Assembly: GCA_949297365.1 (NCBI GenBank)
Contig: CASFSL010000035.1
Location: 1-33,971 of the forward strand
Reading direction: 5' to 3'
Source of the DNA: an uncultured Bacteroidales bacterium
Lineage (GTDB): Bacteria; Bacteroidota; Bacteroidia; Bacteroidales; UBA932
Length of the DNA stretch: 33,971 nt
Shown: positions 25,997 to 33,911 of the stretch, piece after piece
Layout: each line of letters starts with the position of its first letter
Position numbering within the stretch: position 1 is the first letter of the stretch
Program-made: the position numbers and the translations under genes
The notes under the pieces: model-generated
Told to the model about the DNA's origin: nothing
The model's database searches: none
What the model saw: the letters and a program-made list of their open reading frames with translations, nothing else

Positions 25997-26027
25997 CAAA
26001 ATTAAGAAAGTGTTTCGAGATTTTCAA
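25997..26027 (-). promoter_or_regulatory. promoter of the NagB/PIG-L-like gene
   Basis: On the minus strand TTG (26027-26025) and TAATTTTG (26004-25997) are separated by 20 bp, a full match to the Bacteroidota promoter pattern. The start codon is 22 nt beyond the -7 element. Confidence 0.7.
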
Positions 26028-26183
26028 TAGAAATCTTATATGGATGCCATAGGTGCAGTCGTGTCCAAAATATGTTTTCTGAAAATGTTCATAATTTCGC
26101 AACGTTCTGATGTCCCGTTTATTGACCTTCAAATTCTCCGGTCAAAAATGTGTGAAAAATTTTCAATAAAAATGTCAAAAAAG

Positions 26184-26214
26184 TTTGGTGTTACAGGAAT
26201 TTGTAATATCTTTG
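26184..26214 (+). promoter_or_regulatory. promoter of the rplP ribosomal operon
   Basis: TTTG (26184-26187) and TATCTTTG (26207-26214) are separated by 19 bp, an essentially perfect Bacteroidota promoter. It lies about 68 bp upstream of rplP and shows that the ribosomal block starting at rplP is transcribed from its own promoter. Confidence 0.8.
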
Positions 26215-26282
26215 CAGCCCCGTTTAATGGGAGAATTGTATTTATTTGTTTGAAAATAATAGACTTACAAAAAGTATAGACA

Positions 26283-26705
26283 ATGTTACAACCAAAGAAA
26301 ACCAAGTTCAGAAGGCAGCAGAAGGGCCGTATGAAAGGTAATGCTCACCGTGGTACGGAGCTTTCTTTCGGATCTTTCGGCATCAAGACCCTTGAGTCCG
26401 CATGGCTCACAGGTCAGCAGATAGAGGCTGCCCGTCAGGCTGTAGTGCGTTACATGAAACGTGAAGGTAAGATTTGGATTCGCGTTTTCCCTGACAAACC
26501 TTACACAAAGAAACCTGCTGAGGTACGTATGGGTAAAGGTAAAGGTAATCCCGAGGGATTCGTTGCCCCCATCACTCCGGGCCGTATGCTCATAGAGGCC
26601 GAGGGTGTGCCTTTGGAGGTTGCCAAGGAGGCTCTCCGTCTGGGCGCACAGAAGCTGCCTGTTACTACCAAGTTCGTGGTACGTAGAGATTATGTAGAAC
26701 AGTAA
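26283..26705 (+). CDS. rplP: 50S ribosomal protein L16
   Basis: A 140-residue uL16, starting [19 protein letters not shown] and containing the Arg-rich 23S-contacting surface and [17 protein letters not shown]. The length is normal. L16 helps position tRNAs near the A site. In most Bacteroidota rpsJ to rpsC precede it; here a divergent metabolic gene does, so it has become the first gene of the operon. Confidence 0.98.
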   Translation: MLQPKKTKFRRQQKGRMKGNAHRGTELSFGSFGIKTLESAWLTGQQIEAARQAVVRYMKREGKIWIRVFPDKPYTKKPAEVRMGKGKGNPEGFVAPITPGRMLIEAEGVPLEVAKEALRLGAQKLPVTTKFVVRRDYVEQ

Positions 26706-26710
26706 TAAAT

Positions 26711-26717
26711 GGAGGAG
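26711..26717 (+). promoter_or_regulatory. Shine-Dalgarno site, rpmC
   Basis: GGAGGAG, 5 nt before the rpmC start, complements the CCTCC tail of the 16S fragment in this window. Most genes here lack such a site. Confidence 0.7.
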
Positions 26718-26722
26718 AAGAT

Positions 26723-26929
26723 ATGAAACCCAAGGAAATCAGAGAAATGTCAATCAAGGACCTGCGCGAGCGCATCGAGACCGAGAAGGCCAACCTCGCA
26801 CAGATGAAGATCAACCATGCCGTCTCCCCCATCGAGGATACATCAAAGATCAGAAAGGCCGGAAAGGATATCGCACGTATGCTTACCATCCTGACTGAAA
26901 AGGAAAACCAGGCTAAATCAGAAGAGTAA
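26723..26929 (+). CDS. rpmC: 50S ribosomal protein L29
   Basis: A 68-residue helical-hairpin protein, with [19 protein letters not shown] and the later [18 protein letters not shown] typical of uL29, which lies at the peptide exit tunnel. It has a clear Shine-Dalgarno and is 17 nt after rplP and 5 nt before rpsQ. Confidence 0.97.
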   Translation: MKPKEIREMSIKDLRERIETEKANLAQMKINHAVSPIEDTSKIRKAGKDIARMLTILTEKENQAKSEE

Positions 26930-26934
26930 TTCGT

Positions 26935-27189
26935 ATGGAAAGAAATTTACGTAAGGAAAGAATCGGTGTGGTGGTGAGCAACAAGATGGACAAGTCGATC
27001 GTCGTTGCTGTAAGAGTTAAGGAAAAACACCCTGTTTACGGCAAGTTCGTGAACAAGACCACCAAGTTCGTCGCTCACGATGAGAAGAACCAGTGCGACG
27101 AGGGCGATACGGTCCGCATCATGGAGACCCGTCCCCTGAGTAAGACCAAACGCTGGAGATTAGTAGAAATAGTAGAAAAAGTGAAGTAA
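26935..27189 (+). CDS. rpsQ: 30S ribosomal protein S17
   Basis: An 84-residue OB-fold protein, with [18 protein letters not shown] near the N-terminus and the [19 protein letters not shown] ending that identify uS17. It binds 16S rRNA early in assembly. It lies 5 nt after rpmC and 1 nt before rplN, so the three are probably translationally linked. Confidence 0.98.
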   Translation: MERNLRKERIGVVVSNKMDKSIVVAVRVKEKHPVYGKFVNKTTKFVAHDEKNQCDEGDTVRIMETRPLSKTKRWRLVEIVEKVK

Positions 27190-27190
27190 A

Positions 27191-27556
27191 ATGATACAAC
27201 AGGAATCACGTTTAATGGTAGCTGACAACAGCGGTGCTAAAGAGGTGCTCTGTATCCGTGTTCTCGGAGGTACCCGCCGTCGTTATGCCAGCGTCGGCGA
27301 CAAGATCGTAGTCGCTGTCAAGAGCGCAATCCCCGGCGGTGACGCCAAGAAGGGTTCGGTCTCAAAGGCCGTTGTAGTGCGCACCAAGAAAGAGATCCGT
27401 CGTCCGGACGGCTCATATATCCGTTTCGATGACAATGCCTGCGTGCTTTTGAACAATCAGGGTGAGGTCCGCGGCACACGTATCTTCGGCCCTGTTGCCC
27501 GCGAGCTCCGCGACAACTACATGAAGATTGTCTCTCTTGCACCCGAAGTACTATAA
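27191..27556 (+). CDS. rplN: 50S ribosomal protein L14
   Basis: A 121-residue uL14, with [19 protein letters not shown] at the start and the conserved [17 protein letters not shown] region near the C-terminus. It sits at the subunit interface. The length matches the family (120-123). Confidence 0.99.
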   Translation: MIQQESRLMVADNSGAKEVLCIRVLGGTRRRYASVGDKIVVAVKSAIPGGDAKKGSVSKAVVVRTKKEIRRPDGSYIRFDDNACVLLNNQGEVRGTRIFGPVARELRDNYMKIVSLAPEVL

Positions 27557-27561
27557 TATAT

Positions 27562-27567
27562 AGGAGG
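27562..27567 (+). promoter_or_regulatory. Shine-Dalgarno site, rplX
   Basis: AGGAGG with 7 nt to the rplX ATG, an ideal spacing. Confidence 0.75.
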
Positions 27568-27574
27568 TACAGAC

Positions 27575-27898
27575 ATGAACAGGAAATTACATATCAAGAA
27601 AGGCGATATGGTCTATGTGAACGCCGGCAATGACAAGGGCAAGACCGGAAAGGTTCTCGAGATCATCACCAAGAAGGACCGCGCCATCGTGGAGGGTGTC
27701 AACATGGTGAGCAAGCACACCAAGCCCAATGCAAAGCATCCTCAGGGCGGTATTATCAAACAGGAAGCAGGAATCCATATTTCCAACCTTCAGGTAGTGG
27801 ATCCCGCCAAGGGAGGCCCCACCAGGATCGGCCGCCGTATGGGCGAGAACGGGAAATTGGTCCGTTATGCTAAAAAATCAGGAGAGGAGATCAAGTAA
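27575..27898 (+). CDS. rplX: 50S ribosomal protein L24
   Basis: A 107-residue uL24 with the KOW motif at the N-terminus ([20 protein letters not shown]) and [12 protein letters not shown] in the middle. It initiates large-subunit assembly. Its stop overlaps the rplE start by one base (TAATG), indicating coupling. Confidence 0.98.
   Translation: MNRKLHIKKGDMVYVNAGNDKGKTGKVLEIITKKDRAIVEGVNMVSKHTKPNAKHPQGGIIKQEAGIHISNLQVVDPAKGGPTRIGRRMGENGKLVRYAKKSGEEIK
27881..27889 (+). promoter_or_regulatory. Shine-Dalgarno-like site, rplE
   Basis: GGAGAGGAG inside the end of rplX, 8 nt before the rplE start. Confidence 0.6.
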
Positions 27899-28500
27899 TG
27901 GCAAAGAAAAAAGTAGAAGAGACCAAGCAGGAGCAGGTAAGCTTGGCAGGATACGTTCCCAATCTTCAGAAGAAATACAAAGAGGAGATAGTGGCCAGGC
28001 TCCAGAAGGAGTTCGGCTTCGCTACTGTAATGCAGGTGCCCAAGCTCGTCAAGATAACCCTCAACCAGGGTATCGGTGACGCTACAGGTGACAAGAAGCT
28101 CGTAGAGGTCGCTCAGCAGGAGCTCACCGCCATCGCAGGACAGAAGGCCGTGACCACATATTCAAGGAAGGATATCTCCAACTTCAAGCTCCGTCGCGGA
28201 CAGGCTATCGGAGTGAAGGTTACTCTCCGTGGCGCACGTATGTACGAGTTCCTTGAGAGGCTCATCGCCGTGTCACTTCCCCGTATCCGTGACTTCAACG
28301 GTATCAACGAGAAGTTTGACGGCCGCGGCAACTATACTCTCGGTATCAAGGAGCAGATCATCTTCCCCGAGATCGACATCGACAAGATCACCAAGATCTT
28401 CGGCCTCGAGATTACCTTTGTAACCTCCACTGAGAAGGATGAGGAGGCTTATGCTCTTCTCCGTGAGTTCGGACTGCCTTTTAAGAACAAAAAATCGTAA
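27898..28500 (+). CDS. rplE: 50S ribosomal protein L5
   Basis: A 200-residue uL5 that binds 5S rRNA in the central protuberance. Recognisable blocks are [51 protein letters not shown] and FPEIDIDKI. It has about 15 extra charged residues ([14 protein letters not shown]) before the usual start. An internal start is not needed, because a Shine-Dalgarno-like site precedes the first ATG. The 5S gene it serves is not in this window. Confidence 0.98.
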   Translation: MAKKKVEETKQEQVSLAGYVPNLQKKYKEEIVARLQKEFGFATVMQVPKLVKITLNQGIGDATGDKKLVEVAQQELTAIAGQKAVTTYSRKDISNFKLRRGQAIGVKVTLRGARMYEFLERLIAVSLPRIRDFNGINEKFDGRGNYTLGIKEQIIFPEIDIDKITKIFGLEITFVTSTEKDEEAYALLREFGLPFKNKKS

Positions 28501-28509
28501 ATAGAAGAT

Positions 28510-28779
28510 ATGGCAAAAGAATCAATGAAAGCCCGCGAGGTCAAAAGGGCAAAGCTGTGCGCGAAATACGCAGAGAAACGTAAAGCATTAAAGGAAGCCG
28601 GCGACTGGGCCGCTCTCGACAGACTCCCCAAGAATTCGAGCCCCTGCCGTCAGCACAACCGCTGCTCTATTACAGGACGTCCCAAGGGATATATGCGTGT
28701 TTTCGGCATCAGCCGTATTCAGTTCCGCGAGATGGCCAGCAAGGGTTTAATACCTGGAGTAAGAAAGGCATCATGGTAG
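28510..28779 (+). CDS. rpsN: 30S ribosomal protein S14
   Basis: An 89-residue uS14 of the zinc-free type: no paired CxxC motifs, although single cysteines remain at 17, 46 and 52. [20 protein letters not shown] is the conserved core. It belongs in the head of the small subunit. An unusual 214-bp gap follows before rpsH. Confidence 0.97.
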   Translation: MAKESMKAREVKRAKLCAKYAEKRKALKEAGDWAALDRLPKNSSPCRQHNRCSITGRPKGYMRVFGISRIQFREMASKGLIPGVRKASW

Positions 28780-28782
28780 ACG

Positions 28783-28903
28783 GCTGCACTTTCTTCGAAC
28801 GATTTTCTGCGTTTTGCTCACTCGGCGATATCCTCATTTACGACAGTAAACTCCGGTGTCTCCTCGCTCGCAGGCCTTGAAAATCGCCCGAATAAAGCAC
28901 AGC
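28783..28903. repeat. inverted-repeat (MITE-like) element in the spc operon
   Basis: The two ends, 28783-28807 and 28879-28903, are inverted copies with 20 of 25 positions matching. Inside, TGCG/CGCA, GATATC/GGTGTC and TTTAC/GTAAA (loop GACA) pair as well, so the whole element can fold into one long imperfect hairpin. No clear target-site duplication is visible beside it. On the minus strand a reading frame stays open across most of it. It could be a small non-autonomous transposon, a dispersed palindromic repeat or a structured mRNA element; one copy cannot decide. Confidence 0.65.
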
Positions 28904-28953
28904 AGTTGTAAAAAAGAAAATTAACAAAATTATTTATAAACCATTGGATATCG

Positions 28954-28969
28954 GGCGCTGAAAAGCGTC
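28954..28969 (+). promoter_or_regulatory. GAAA-tetraloop hairpin before rpsH
   Basis: A 6-bp stem (28954-28959 with 28964-28969, one G-T pair) closed by a GAAA tetraloop, 24 nt before the rpsH start. The bases between it and the ATG are almost all A and C, so the start is left unstructured. A role in protein binding or mRNA stability is possible but unproven. Confidence 0.45.
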
Positions 28970-28993
28970 GAACCACAAAAACAAAACAAACAA

Positions 28994-29389
28994 ATGACTG
29001 ATCCAATAGCAGATTACCTGACGAGAGTCAGGAACGCATATCTCGCAAAGCACAAGATCGTCGAGATCCCTGCATCGAAGATGAAGATGGAGATTACCCG
29101 TATTCTCCACGAGAAAGGTTACATCCTCAGCTACAAGCTGGTGGAAGGCACTCCCTACAACACTATCAAGATAGCCCTCAAGTATCATCCTGAGACAAAG
29201 CAGGCCGCTGTCAAGAAGATCATGAGAGTGTCAACCCCCGGTCTGAGACGCTATGTAGGAGTCGAGGACATGCCCCGCGTGCTCAACGGCATGGGTATCG
29301 CCATCCTCTCCACATCGAAGGGTGTCATCACCGACAAGGAGGCCAAGGACATGAATGTCGGCGGCGAGGTCCTCTGTTATGTTTATTAA
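28994..29389 (+). CDS. rpsH: 30S ribosomal protein S8
   Basis: A 131-residue uS8, with MTDPIADYLTRVRNAYLAKH at the start and the ILSTSKGVITDKEAKDMNVG region at the end. S8 binds the central domain of 16S rRNA and in E. coli represses its own spc operon. Here it is separated from rpsN by the inverted-repeat element and a further 90-nt leader. No Shine-Dalgarno is present. Confidence 0.98.
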   Translation: MTDPIADYLTRVRNAYLAKHKIVEIPASKMKMEITRILHEKGYILSYKLVEGTPYNTIKIALKYHPETKQAAVKKIMRVSTPGLRRYVGVEDMPRVLNGMGIAILSTSKGVITDKEAKDMNVGGEVLCYVY

Positions 29390-29408
29390 TATTTAAAACG
29401 AAGTAATA

Positions 29409-29969
29409 ATGTCAAGAATTGGAAAATTGCCTGTACACCTGCCGCAGGGCGTTACCGCAACAGTGGGCGCCGACAATGTGGTAATGGTTAAAGGACCGCT
29501 CGGACAACTGAGTCAGAAAGTTGATCCTGACATCAAAGTATCCGTTGAAGGGAATATTATTACGGTCAGCCGTCCTACGGACCAGCCCCGTCACCGTTCC
29601 CTGCACGGACTCTACCGCGCACTCATTCACAATATGGTGACTGGAGTATCCACCGGCTTCACCATCAAGCAGGAGCTTATCGGTGTGGGTTACCGCGTGG
29701 AGGTCAAGGGACAGATCCTTGAGCTCGCCCTCGGATATTCACACGATATACACTTCATGCTTCCCTCGGAGATCAAGGCCGAGGCAGAGCCTGTGAAGAA
29801 GGGACAGAACCCTGTTCTTGTTCTCAAGAGCTGCGACAAACAGCTGCTCGGCCAGGTAGCCGCCAAGATCCGCTCTATGCGTGCTCCCGAGCCGTATAAG
29901 GGTAAAGGTATTAAGTTTGTGGGCGAACAGCTTCGCCGCAAGGCCGGTAAGTCAGCCGGAGCTAAATAA
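29409..29969 (+). CDS. rplF: 50S ribosomal protein L6
   Basis: A 186-residue uL6 made of two related domains, with MSRIGKLPVHLPQGV at the start, GVSTGFTIKQELIGVGYRV in the middle and RAPEPYKGKGIKFVGEQLRR, the 23S-contacting signature, near the C-terminus. It is 19 nt after rpsH and 15 nt before rplR. Confidence 0.98.
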   Translation: MSRIGKLPVHLPQGVTATVGADNVVMVKGPLGQLSQKVDPDIKVSVEGNIITVSRPTDQPRHRSLHGLYRALIHNMVTGVSTGFTIKQELIGVGYRVEVKGQILELALGYSHDIHFMLPSEIKAEAEPVKKGQNPVLVLKSCDKQLLGQVAAKIRSMRAPEPYKGKGIKFVGEQLRRKAGKSAGAK

Positions 29970-29970
29970 T

Positions 29971-29976
29971 AGGAGG
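29971..29976 (+). promoter_or_regulatory. Shine-Dalgarno site, rplR
   Basis: AGGAGG with 8 nt to the rplR ATG. Confidence 0.75.
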
Positions 29977-29984
29977 ATAAGAAT

Positions 29985-30347
29985 ATGGCAATGACTAAGA
30001 TAGAAAGAAGACAGAGAATACGCTACCGTATCCGCAAGGTCGTCAACGGTACTCCCGAGAGACCCAGGATGTCCGTATTCAGAAGCAACAAGCAGATATA
30101 TGTTCAGGTTATCGATGACACCAAGGGCGTGACCCTGGTATCGGCCGGCTCTACTGACAAGTCTCTCGCAGAGGCAACCAAGGGCAAGACCGCCACTGAG
30201 GTTGCGGCTATGGTCGGAAAGCTCATCGCTGAACGTGCGACAGAAAAAGGTATCTCCACCGTCGCTTTCGACCGCGGAGGATATCTCTATCACGGAAGAG
30301 TTAAAAGTTTGGCAGACGCAGCCCGCGAGGGCGGTCTTAAATTCTAA
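29985..30347 (+). CDS. rplR: 50S ribosomal protein L18
   Basis: A 120-residue uL18 with the basic N-terminal tail, [19 protein letters not shown] and [20 protein letters not shown]. It binds 5S rRNA together with L5. It has a strong Shine-Dalgarno and is followed 6 nt later by rpsE. Confidence 0.98.
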   Translation: MAMTKIERRQRIRYRIRKVVNGTPERPRMSVFRSNKQIYVQVIDDTKGVTLVSAGSTDKSLAEATKGKTATEVAAMVGKLIAERATEKGISTVAFDRGGYLYHGRVKSLADAAREGGLKF

Positions 30348-30353
30348 GAGACT

Positions 30354-30872
30354 ATGGCAGATATCAATGTAAAGAAAGTGAAAACCACCGATCTGGAGCT
30401 TAAGGACAGATTGGTAGCAGTACAGAGGGTTACCAAGGTAACCAAGGGCGGCCGCCACTTCAGCTTCGCTGCTATCGTAGTAGTAGGCGATGAGAAGGGT
30501 GTCGTAGGTTATGGTCTCGGAAAGGCCAACGAAGTCACCACCGCTATATCCAAGGGTATAGAGGACGCCAAGAAGAATCTCGTCAAGGTGCCTCTGAACA
30601 AGAGGACCATTCCTCACGAGCAGGAGGCCAAGTTCGGCGGAGCAAGGGTATTCATGAAGCCCGCCGCTCCCGGTACCGGAGTGAAGGCCGGAGGTGCGAT
30701 GCGCGCCGTGTTCGAGTCTGTAGGTGTTCAGGACGTGCTGGCTAAGTCCAAGGGCTCGTCCAACCCCCACAACCTCGTCAAGGCTACTATCGCTGCCCTC
30801 GTTGAGCTCCGTGACGCCTACACCGTAGCCGGTGTGCGCGGTATTCCCATGCAAAGAGTATTTAAAGGATAA
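30354..30872 (+). CDS. rpsE: 30S ribosomal protein S5
   Basis: A 172-residue uS5 with the double-stranded-RNA-binding-like N-domain ([19 protein letters not shown]) and the C-domain containing [19 protein letters not shown]. It helps mRNA entry and decoding accuracy. Its stop is 12 nt before rpmD. Confidence 0.98.
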   Translation: MADINVKKVKTTDLELKDRLVAVQRVTKVTKGGRHFSFAAIVVVGDEKGVVGYGLGKANEVTTAISKGIEDAKKNLVKVPLNKRTIPHEQEAKFGGARVFMKPAAPGTGVKAGGAMRAVFESVGVQDVLAKSKGSSNPHNLVKATIAALVELRDAYTVAGVRGIPMQRVFKG

Positions 30873-30877
30873 GGAGG
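30871..30877 (+). promoter_or_regulatory. Shine-Dalgarno site, rpmD
   Basis: AAGGAGG with 7 nt to the rpmD ATG; it overlaps the last bases of rpsE. Confidence 0.75.
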
Positions 30878-30884
30878 ACGAACG

Positions 30885-31067
30885 ATGGCAAAAGTTAAAG
30901 TTACTCAGATTAAGAGCAAGAACGGTTCAACCCAGAGGCAGAGAGCCAATCTCGCATCCCTCGGACTGCGCCGTATGCACCAGTCAGTGGAGATAGAACT
31001 TACCCCTGTGACCAACGGTATGATCCAGAAGGTTCTACATCTTGTAAAAGTTGAGGAAATAAACTAA
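30885..31067 (+). CDS. rpmD: 50S ribosomal protein L30
   Basis: A 60-residue uL30: KVKVTQIKSKNGSTQRQR followed by ASLGLRRMHQSVEIE, the normal size and pattern for the bacterial protein. It has a strong Shine-Dalgarno and lies between rpsE and rplO, the standard order. Confidence 0.97.
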   Translation: MAKVKVTQIKSKNGSTQRQRANLASLGLRRMHQSVEIELTPVTNGMIQKVLHLVKVEEIN

Positions 31068-31083
31068 ATCAAGCTAAAAAGAG

Positions 31084-31530
31084 ATGAAACTACATAATTT
31101 AAAACCTGCAGAAGGTTCCACCAAGAGAGTAAAGCGGGTCGGAAGAGGTGAGGGCTCCGGACACGGCGGACAGTCAACCCGCGGTATGAACGGTGCCAAG
31201 TCCCGTTCCGGTTACCGTCACAAGATCGGATTCGAGGGCGGTCAGATGCCTATCCAGAGACGTCTGCCCAAGTTCGGCTTCAAGAACCCCACCAGAGTGG
31301 AGTATAAGGCAGTGAACCTTTCGATGCTTCAGTCTCTCAGTGAGAAGAGGAACATTACCGTTATAGATTTCGATACACTCGTATCGGCCGGTCTTGTATC
31401 CAAGAACGATAAGGTGAAGATTCTCGGCAACGGCGAGCTCAAGGCTAAGCTCGAGGTTACCGCAGACGCTTTCTCCAAGTCTGCCAAGGAGAAGATCGAG
31501 GCTCTTGAAGGAAAGGCTATAGTACTTTAA
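31084..31530 (+). CDS. rplO: 50S ribosomal protein L15
   Basis: A 148-residue uL15 with the glycine- and arginine-rich N-terminal arm (RVGRGEGSGHGGQSTRG) that threads into 23S rRNA, then EGGQMPIQRRLPKFGFKNP and a globular C-domain. It is 15 nt upstream of secY. Confidence 0.98.
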   Translation: MKLHNLKPAEGSTKRVKRVGRGEGSGHGGQSTRGMNGAKSRSGYRHKIGFEGGQMPIQRRLPKFGFKNPTRVEYKAVNLSMLQSLSEKRNITVIDFDTLVSAGLVSKNDKVKILGNGELKAKLEVTADAFSKSAKEKIEALEGKAIVL

Positions 31531-31545
31531 AAACAATAGCGGCCG

Positions 31546-32865
31546 ATGAAAAGATTTTTTCAAACAATCAAGAATATCTTCAAGATTGAGGAGCTTAGGA
31601 AGAGGTTGGGTTACACCTTCCTCCTCCTGCTCGTTTACCGTCTGGGCAGTTTCATCGTAGTGCCGGGTATCGACCCTACCATGCTCCAGAACCTCGAGGC
31701 CCAGGCCTCGACCGGTCTCCTCAGTCTGTTGGATATGTTCTCCGGCGGCGCCTTCGGCAACGCTTCCATCTTCGCGTTGGGAGTGATGCCGTATATCTCC
31801 GCTTCCATCGTCATCCAGCTCCTGGGTGTGATGGTCCCCTATTTCCAGAAGATGCAGAGAGAAGGGGAAAGCGGACGTAGAAAAATGAACCAGTGGACAC
31901 GCTACCTGACAATTGTAATCCTTCTGCTTCAAGGACCTGCGTACATTACCAACCTTCACGCACAATTGCCCCCGGAAGCGTTCTTAGTACAGGGTTTCGG
32001 ATTCAACATTTTCGCAACCATCGTGCTGATGGCGGGAACGATGTTCGTGATGTGGCTCGGCGAGCGCATTACCGACAGGGGTATCGGCAACGGTATCTCC
32101 CTTATCATTATGGTCGGTATTATCGCACGTCTGCCCTTCGCCCTCTTCGCTGAAGCCGCGCAGAGATTCAGCCAGACCAATGGAGGTCCTCTTATGTTCC
32201 TCATTGAGATCGTGATTCTCTTCCTCGTCTTCATCGCCACCATCGCCCTCGTGCAGGGACAGCGCAAAGTGCCTGTACAGTATGCGAAAAGAGTAGTCGG
32301 AAACCGTCAGTACGGTGGAGTCCGTCAGTATATACCTCTGAAAATAAACGCGGCCGGCGTAATGCCGATTATTTTCGCACAGGCCCTGATGATGTTCCCG
32401 CTCCTGCTCTCGCGTTTCGACGCCTCGCAGGGACTCGCGGCTACACTTAGCGACTATACCGGATTCTGGTATAATGCCATCTTCGCAGTTCTCGTGATAG
32501 TGTTCACTTACTTCTACACCGCAGTAACCGTGAACCCCAACATGATGGCTGAGGAGATGAAGAAGAACGGCGGTTTTATTCCCGGAGTGAAGCCCGGAAA
32601 GAAGACTGTCGACTACCTCGATGCAATCATGTCGCGTATCACCCTGCCCGGATCATTCTTCCTGGCTATCGTGGCGATACTTCCGGCATTTGCGATGATG
32701 TTCGGGATAAACAACCAGTTCTCCCAGTTCTACGGAGGTACTTCGTTGCTTATCCTTGTAGGCGTAGTGCTCGACACCCTGCAGCAGATCGAGTCGCATC
32801 TGCTCATGCGTCACTACGACGGTTTGATGAAGACCGGACGTCTTAAAGGCCGTTCGGGGATGTAA
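31546..32865 (+). CDS. secY: protein translocase subunit SecY
   Basis: A 439-residue polytopic protein, the channel of the Sec translocon, with about ten membrane helices. Visible signatures are YRLGSFIVVPGIDP in the first periplasmic region, LGVMPYISASIVIQLL in helix 2, RGIGNGISLIIM and QRKVPVQYAKR. It should export the signal-bearing proteins encoded in this window, including the Hmu and DUF4270 lipoproteins. Its position after rplO is standard. Confidence 0.98.
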   Translation: MKRFFQTIKNIFKIEELRKRLGYTFLLLLVYRLGSFIVVPGIDPTMLQNLEAQASTGLLSLLDMFSGGAFGNASIFALGVMPYISASIVIQLLGVMVPYFQKMQREGESGRRKMNQWTRYLTIVILLLQGPAYITNLHAQLPPEAFLVQGFGFNIFATIVLMAGTMFVMWLGERITDRGIGNGISLIIMVGIIARLPFALFAEAAQRFSQTNGGPLMFLIEIVILFLVFIATIALVQGQRKVPVQYAKRVVGNRQYGGVRQYIPLKINAAGVMPIIFAQALMMFPLLLSRFDASQGLAATLSDYTGFWYNAIFAVLVIVFTYFYTAVTVNPNMMAEEMKKNGGFIPGVKPGKKTVDYLDAIMSRITLPGSFFLAIVAILPAFAMMFGINNQFSQFYGGTSLLILVGVVLDTLQQIESHLLMRHYDGLMKTGRLKGRSGM

Positions 32866-32886
32866 TTCTCAAAAAGTTCTTTGAGT

Positions 32887-33660
32887 ATGATAAGAATAAA
32901 ATCCGAAGAAGAAATCGAGATTCTCAGAGAGAATGCGATCCTCGTCTCCAAGACGTTGGCGGAAGTCGGCAGGCACGTTGCGCCCGGTGTCACCACCATG
33001 CAGCTCGACAAGATTGCCGAGACATTCATCCGTGACAACGGGGCGGAGCCGGGCTTCTTGGGATACGGCGGCTTCCCCTACACTCTCTGTGTCTCCGTCA
33101 ATGACGTGGTGGTCCACGGTTTTCCGTCGGACTACAAGCTCAAGGAGGGCGACATAGTGTCCGTGGACTGCGGTACCGTATATAAAGGCTACTATGGTGA
33201 CTCGGCCTACACTTTCCCTGTCGGGAACGTGGACGAGGAGACGGCAACTCTCCTGAGAGTCACGAAGGAGTCCCTTTATCTCGGTATAGAGAAAGCGGTC
33301 GCCGGCAACAGGATAGGGGACATCGGACATGCTGTCCAGTCTTACGCCGAGAGTTTCGGCTTCTCGGTTGTCCGCGAGATGGTGGGACACGGAATCGGCA
33401 AGGATATGCACGAGCATCCGGAGGTCCCCAACTACGGAAAGGCGGGCACCGGAAAGAAGCTCGTAAAGGGTATGACGATATGCATCGAGCCGATGATCAA
33501 CGCCGGAGGCAAGTCAATCTACCTCCACGAGAACGGATGGGCTGTAAGCACTTCTGACAAGAAGAACTCAGCGCATTTCGAGCTCACGGTCGCCGTCGGG
33601 GACGGAAAAGCCGATATTCTTTCTACTTTTGACTTTATAGAAGGTAAGAGACAATACTAA
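32887..33660 (+). CDS. map: methionine aminopeptidase, type I
   Basis: A 257-residue enzyme removing initiator methionine. The metal ligands are present: Asp in [16 protein letters not shown] (two), His in [20 protein letters not shown], Glu in CIEPMI and Glu in AHFELTVAV. The start is placed at the ATG at 32887; a TTG two codons upstream is in frame but unnecessary. It sits between secY and infA, as in most Bacteroidota and many Firmicutes. Confidence 0.97.
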   Translation: MIRIKSEEEIEILRENAILVSKTLAEVGRHVAPGVTTMQLDKIAETFIRDNGAEPGFLGYGGFPYTLCVSVNDVVVHGFPSDYKLKEGDIVSVDCGTVYKGYYGDSAYTFPVGNVDEETATLLRVTKESLYLGIEKAVAGNRIGDIGHAVQSYAESFGFSVVREMVGHGIGKDMHEHPEVPNYGKAGTGKKLVKGMTICIEPMINAGGKSIYLHENGWAVSTSDKKNSAHFELTVAVGDGKADILSTFDFIEGKRQY

Positions 33661-33680
33661 GTTGTAAGAGACAAGTACTT

Positions 33681-33899
33681 ATGCCCAAACAGGATTTCAT
33701 AGAAAAGGACGGCACTGTAATCGAGGCTCTCTCCAACGCCATGTTCCGCGTGGAGCTGGACAACGGCCATGTGATTATAGGCCACCTCTCAGGCAAGATG
33801 CGTATGCACTACATCCGTATCCTGCCCGGAGACAAGGTCAGAGTAGAGATGTCCCCTTATGATTTATCAAAAGGAAGAATTTCTTTCAGGTACAAATAA
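33681..33899 (+). CDS. infA: translation initiation factor IF-1
   Basis: A 72-residue OB-fold protein, with [20 protein letters not shown] and [20 protein letters not shown], the normal length and sequence for IF-1. It blocks the A site of the 30S subunit during initiation. It is 20 nt after map and 12 nt before rpmJ. Confidence 0.99.
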   Translation: MPKQDFIEKDGTVIEALSNAMFRVELDNGHVIIGHLSGKMRMHYIRILPGDKVRVEMSPYDLSKGRISFRYK

Positions 33900-33911
33900 A
33901 AATTTACGACA

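Larger units (their letters stand above)
25975..26282. other. divergent intergenic region before rplP
   Basis: This AT-rich 308-bp gap separates the minus-strand deaminase-like gene from rplP. It holds a good promoter for each direction, at its two ends. The middle (about 26030-26180) shows no recognisable gene or RNA. The rplP transcript would have a leader of about 60 nt, in which I see no strong hairpin. Confidence 0.7.

Noticed and set aside
26040-26279. A 79-codon open frame before rplP
   Set aside because: It runs through the rplP promoter, is AT-rich, has no family resemblance and no start signal.
28818-29006. A 62-codon minus-strand frame across the inverted-repeat element
   Set aside because: It is probably a by-product of the palindrome; no start signal or family. 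Kept only as a note for comparing repeat copies.
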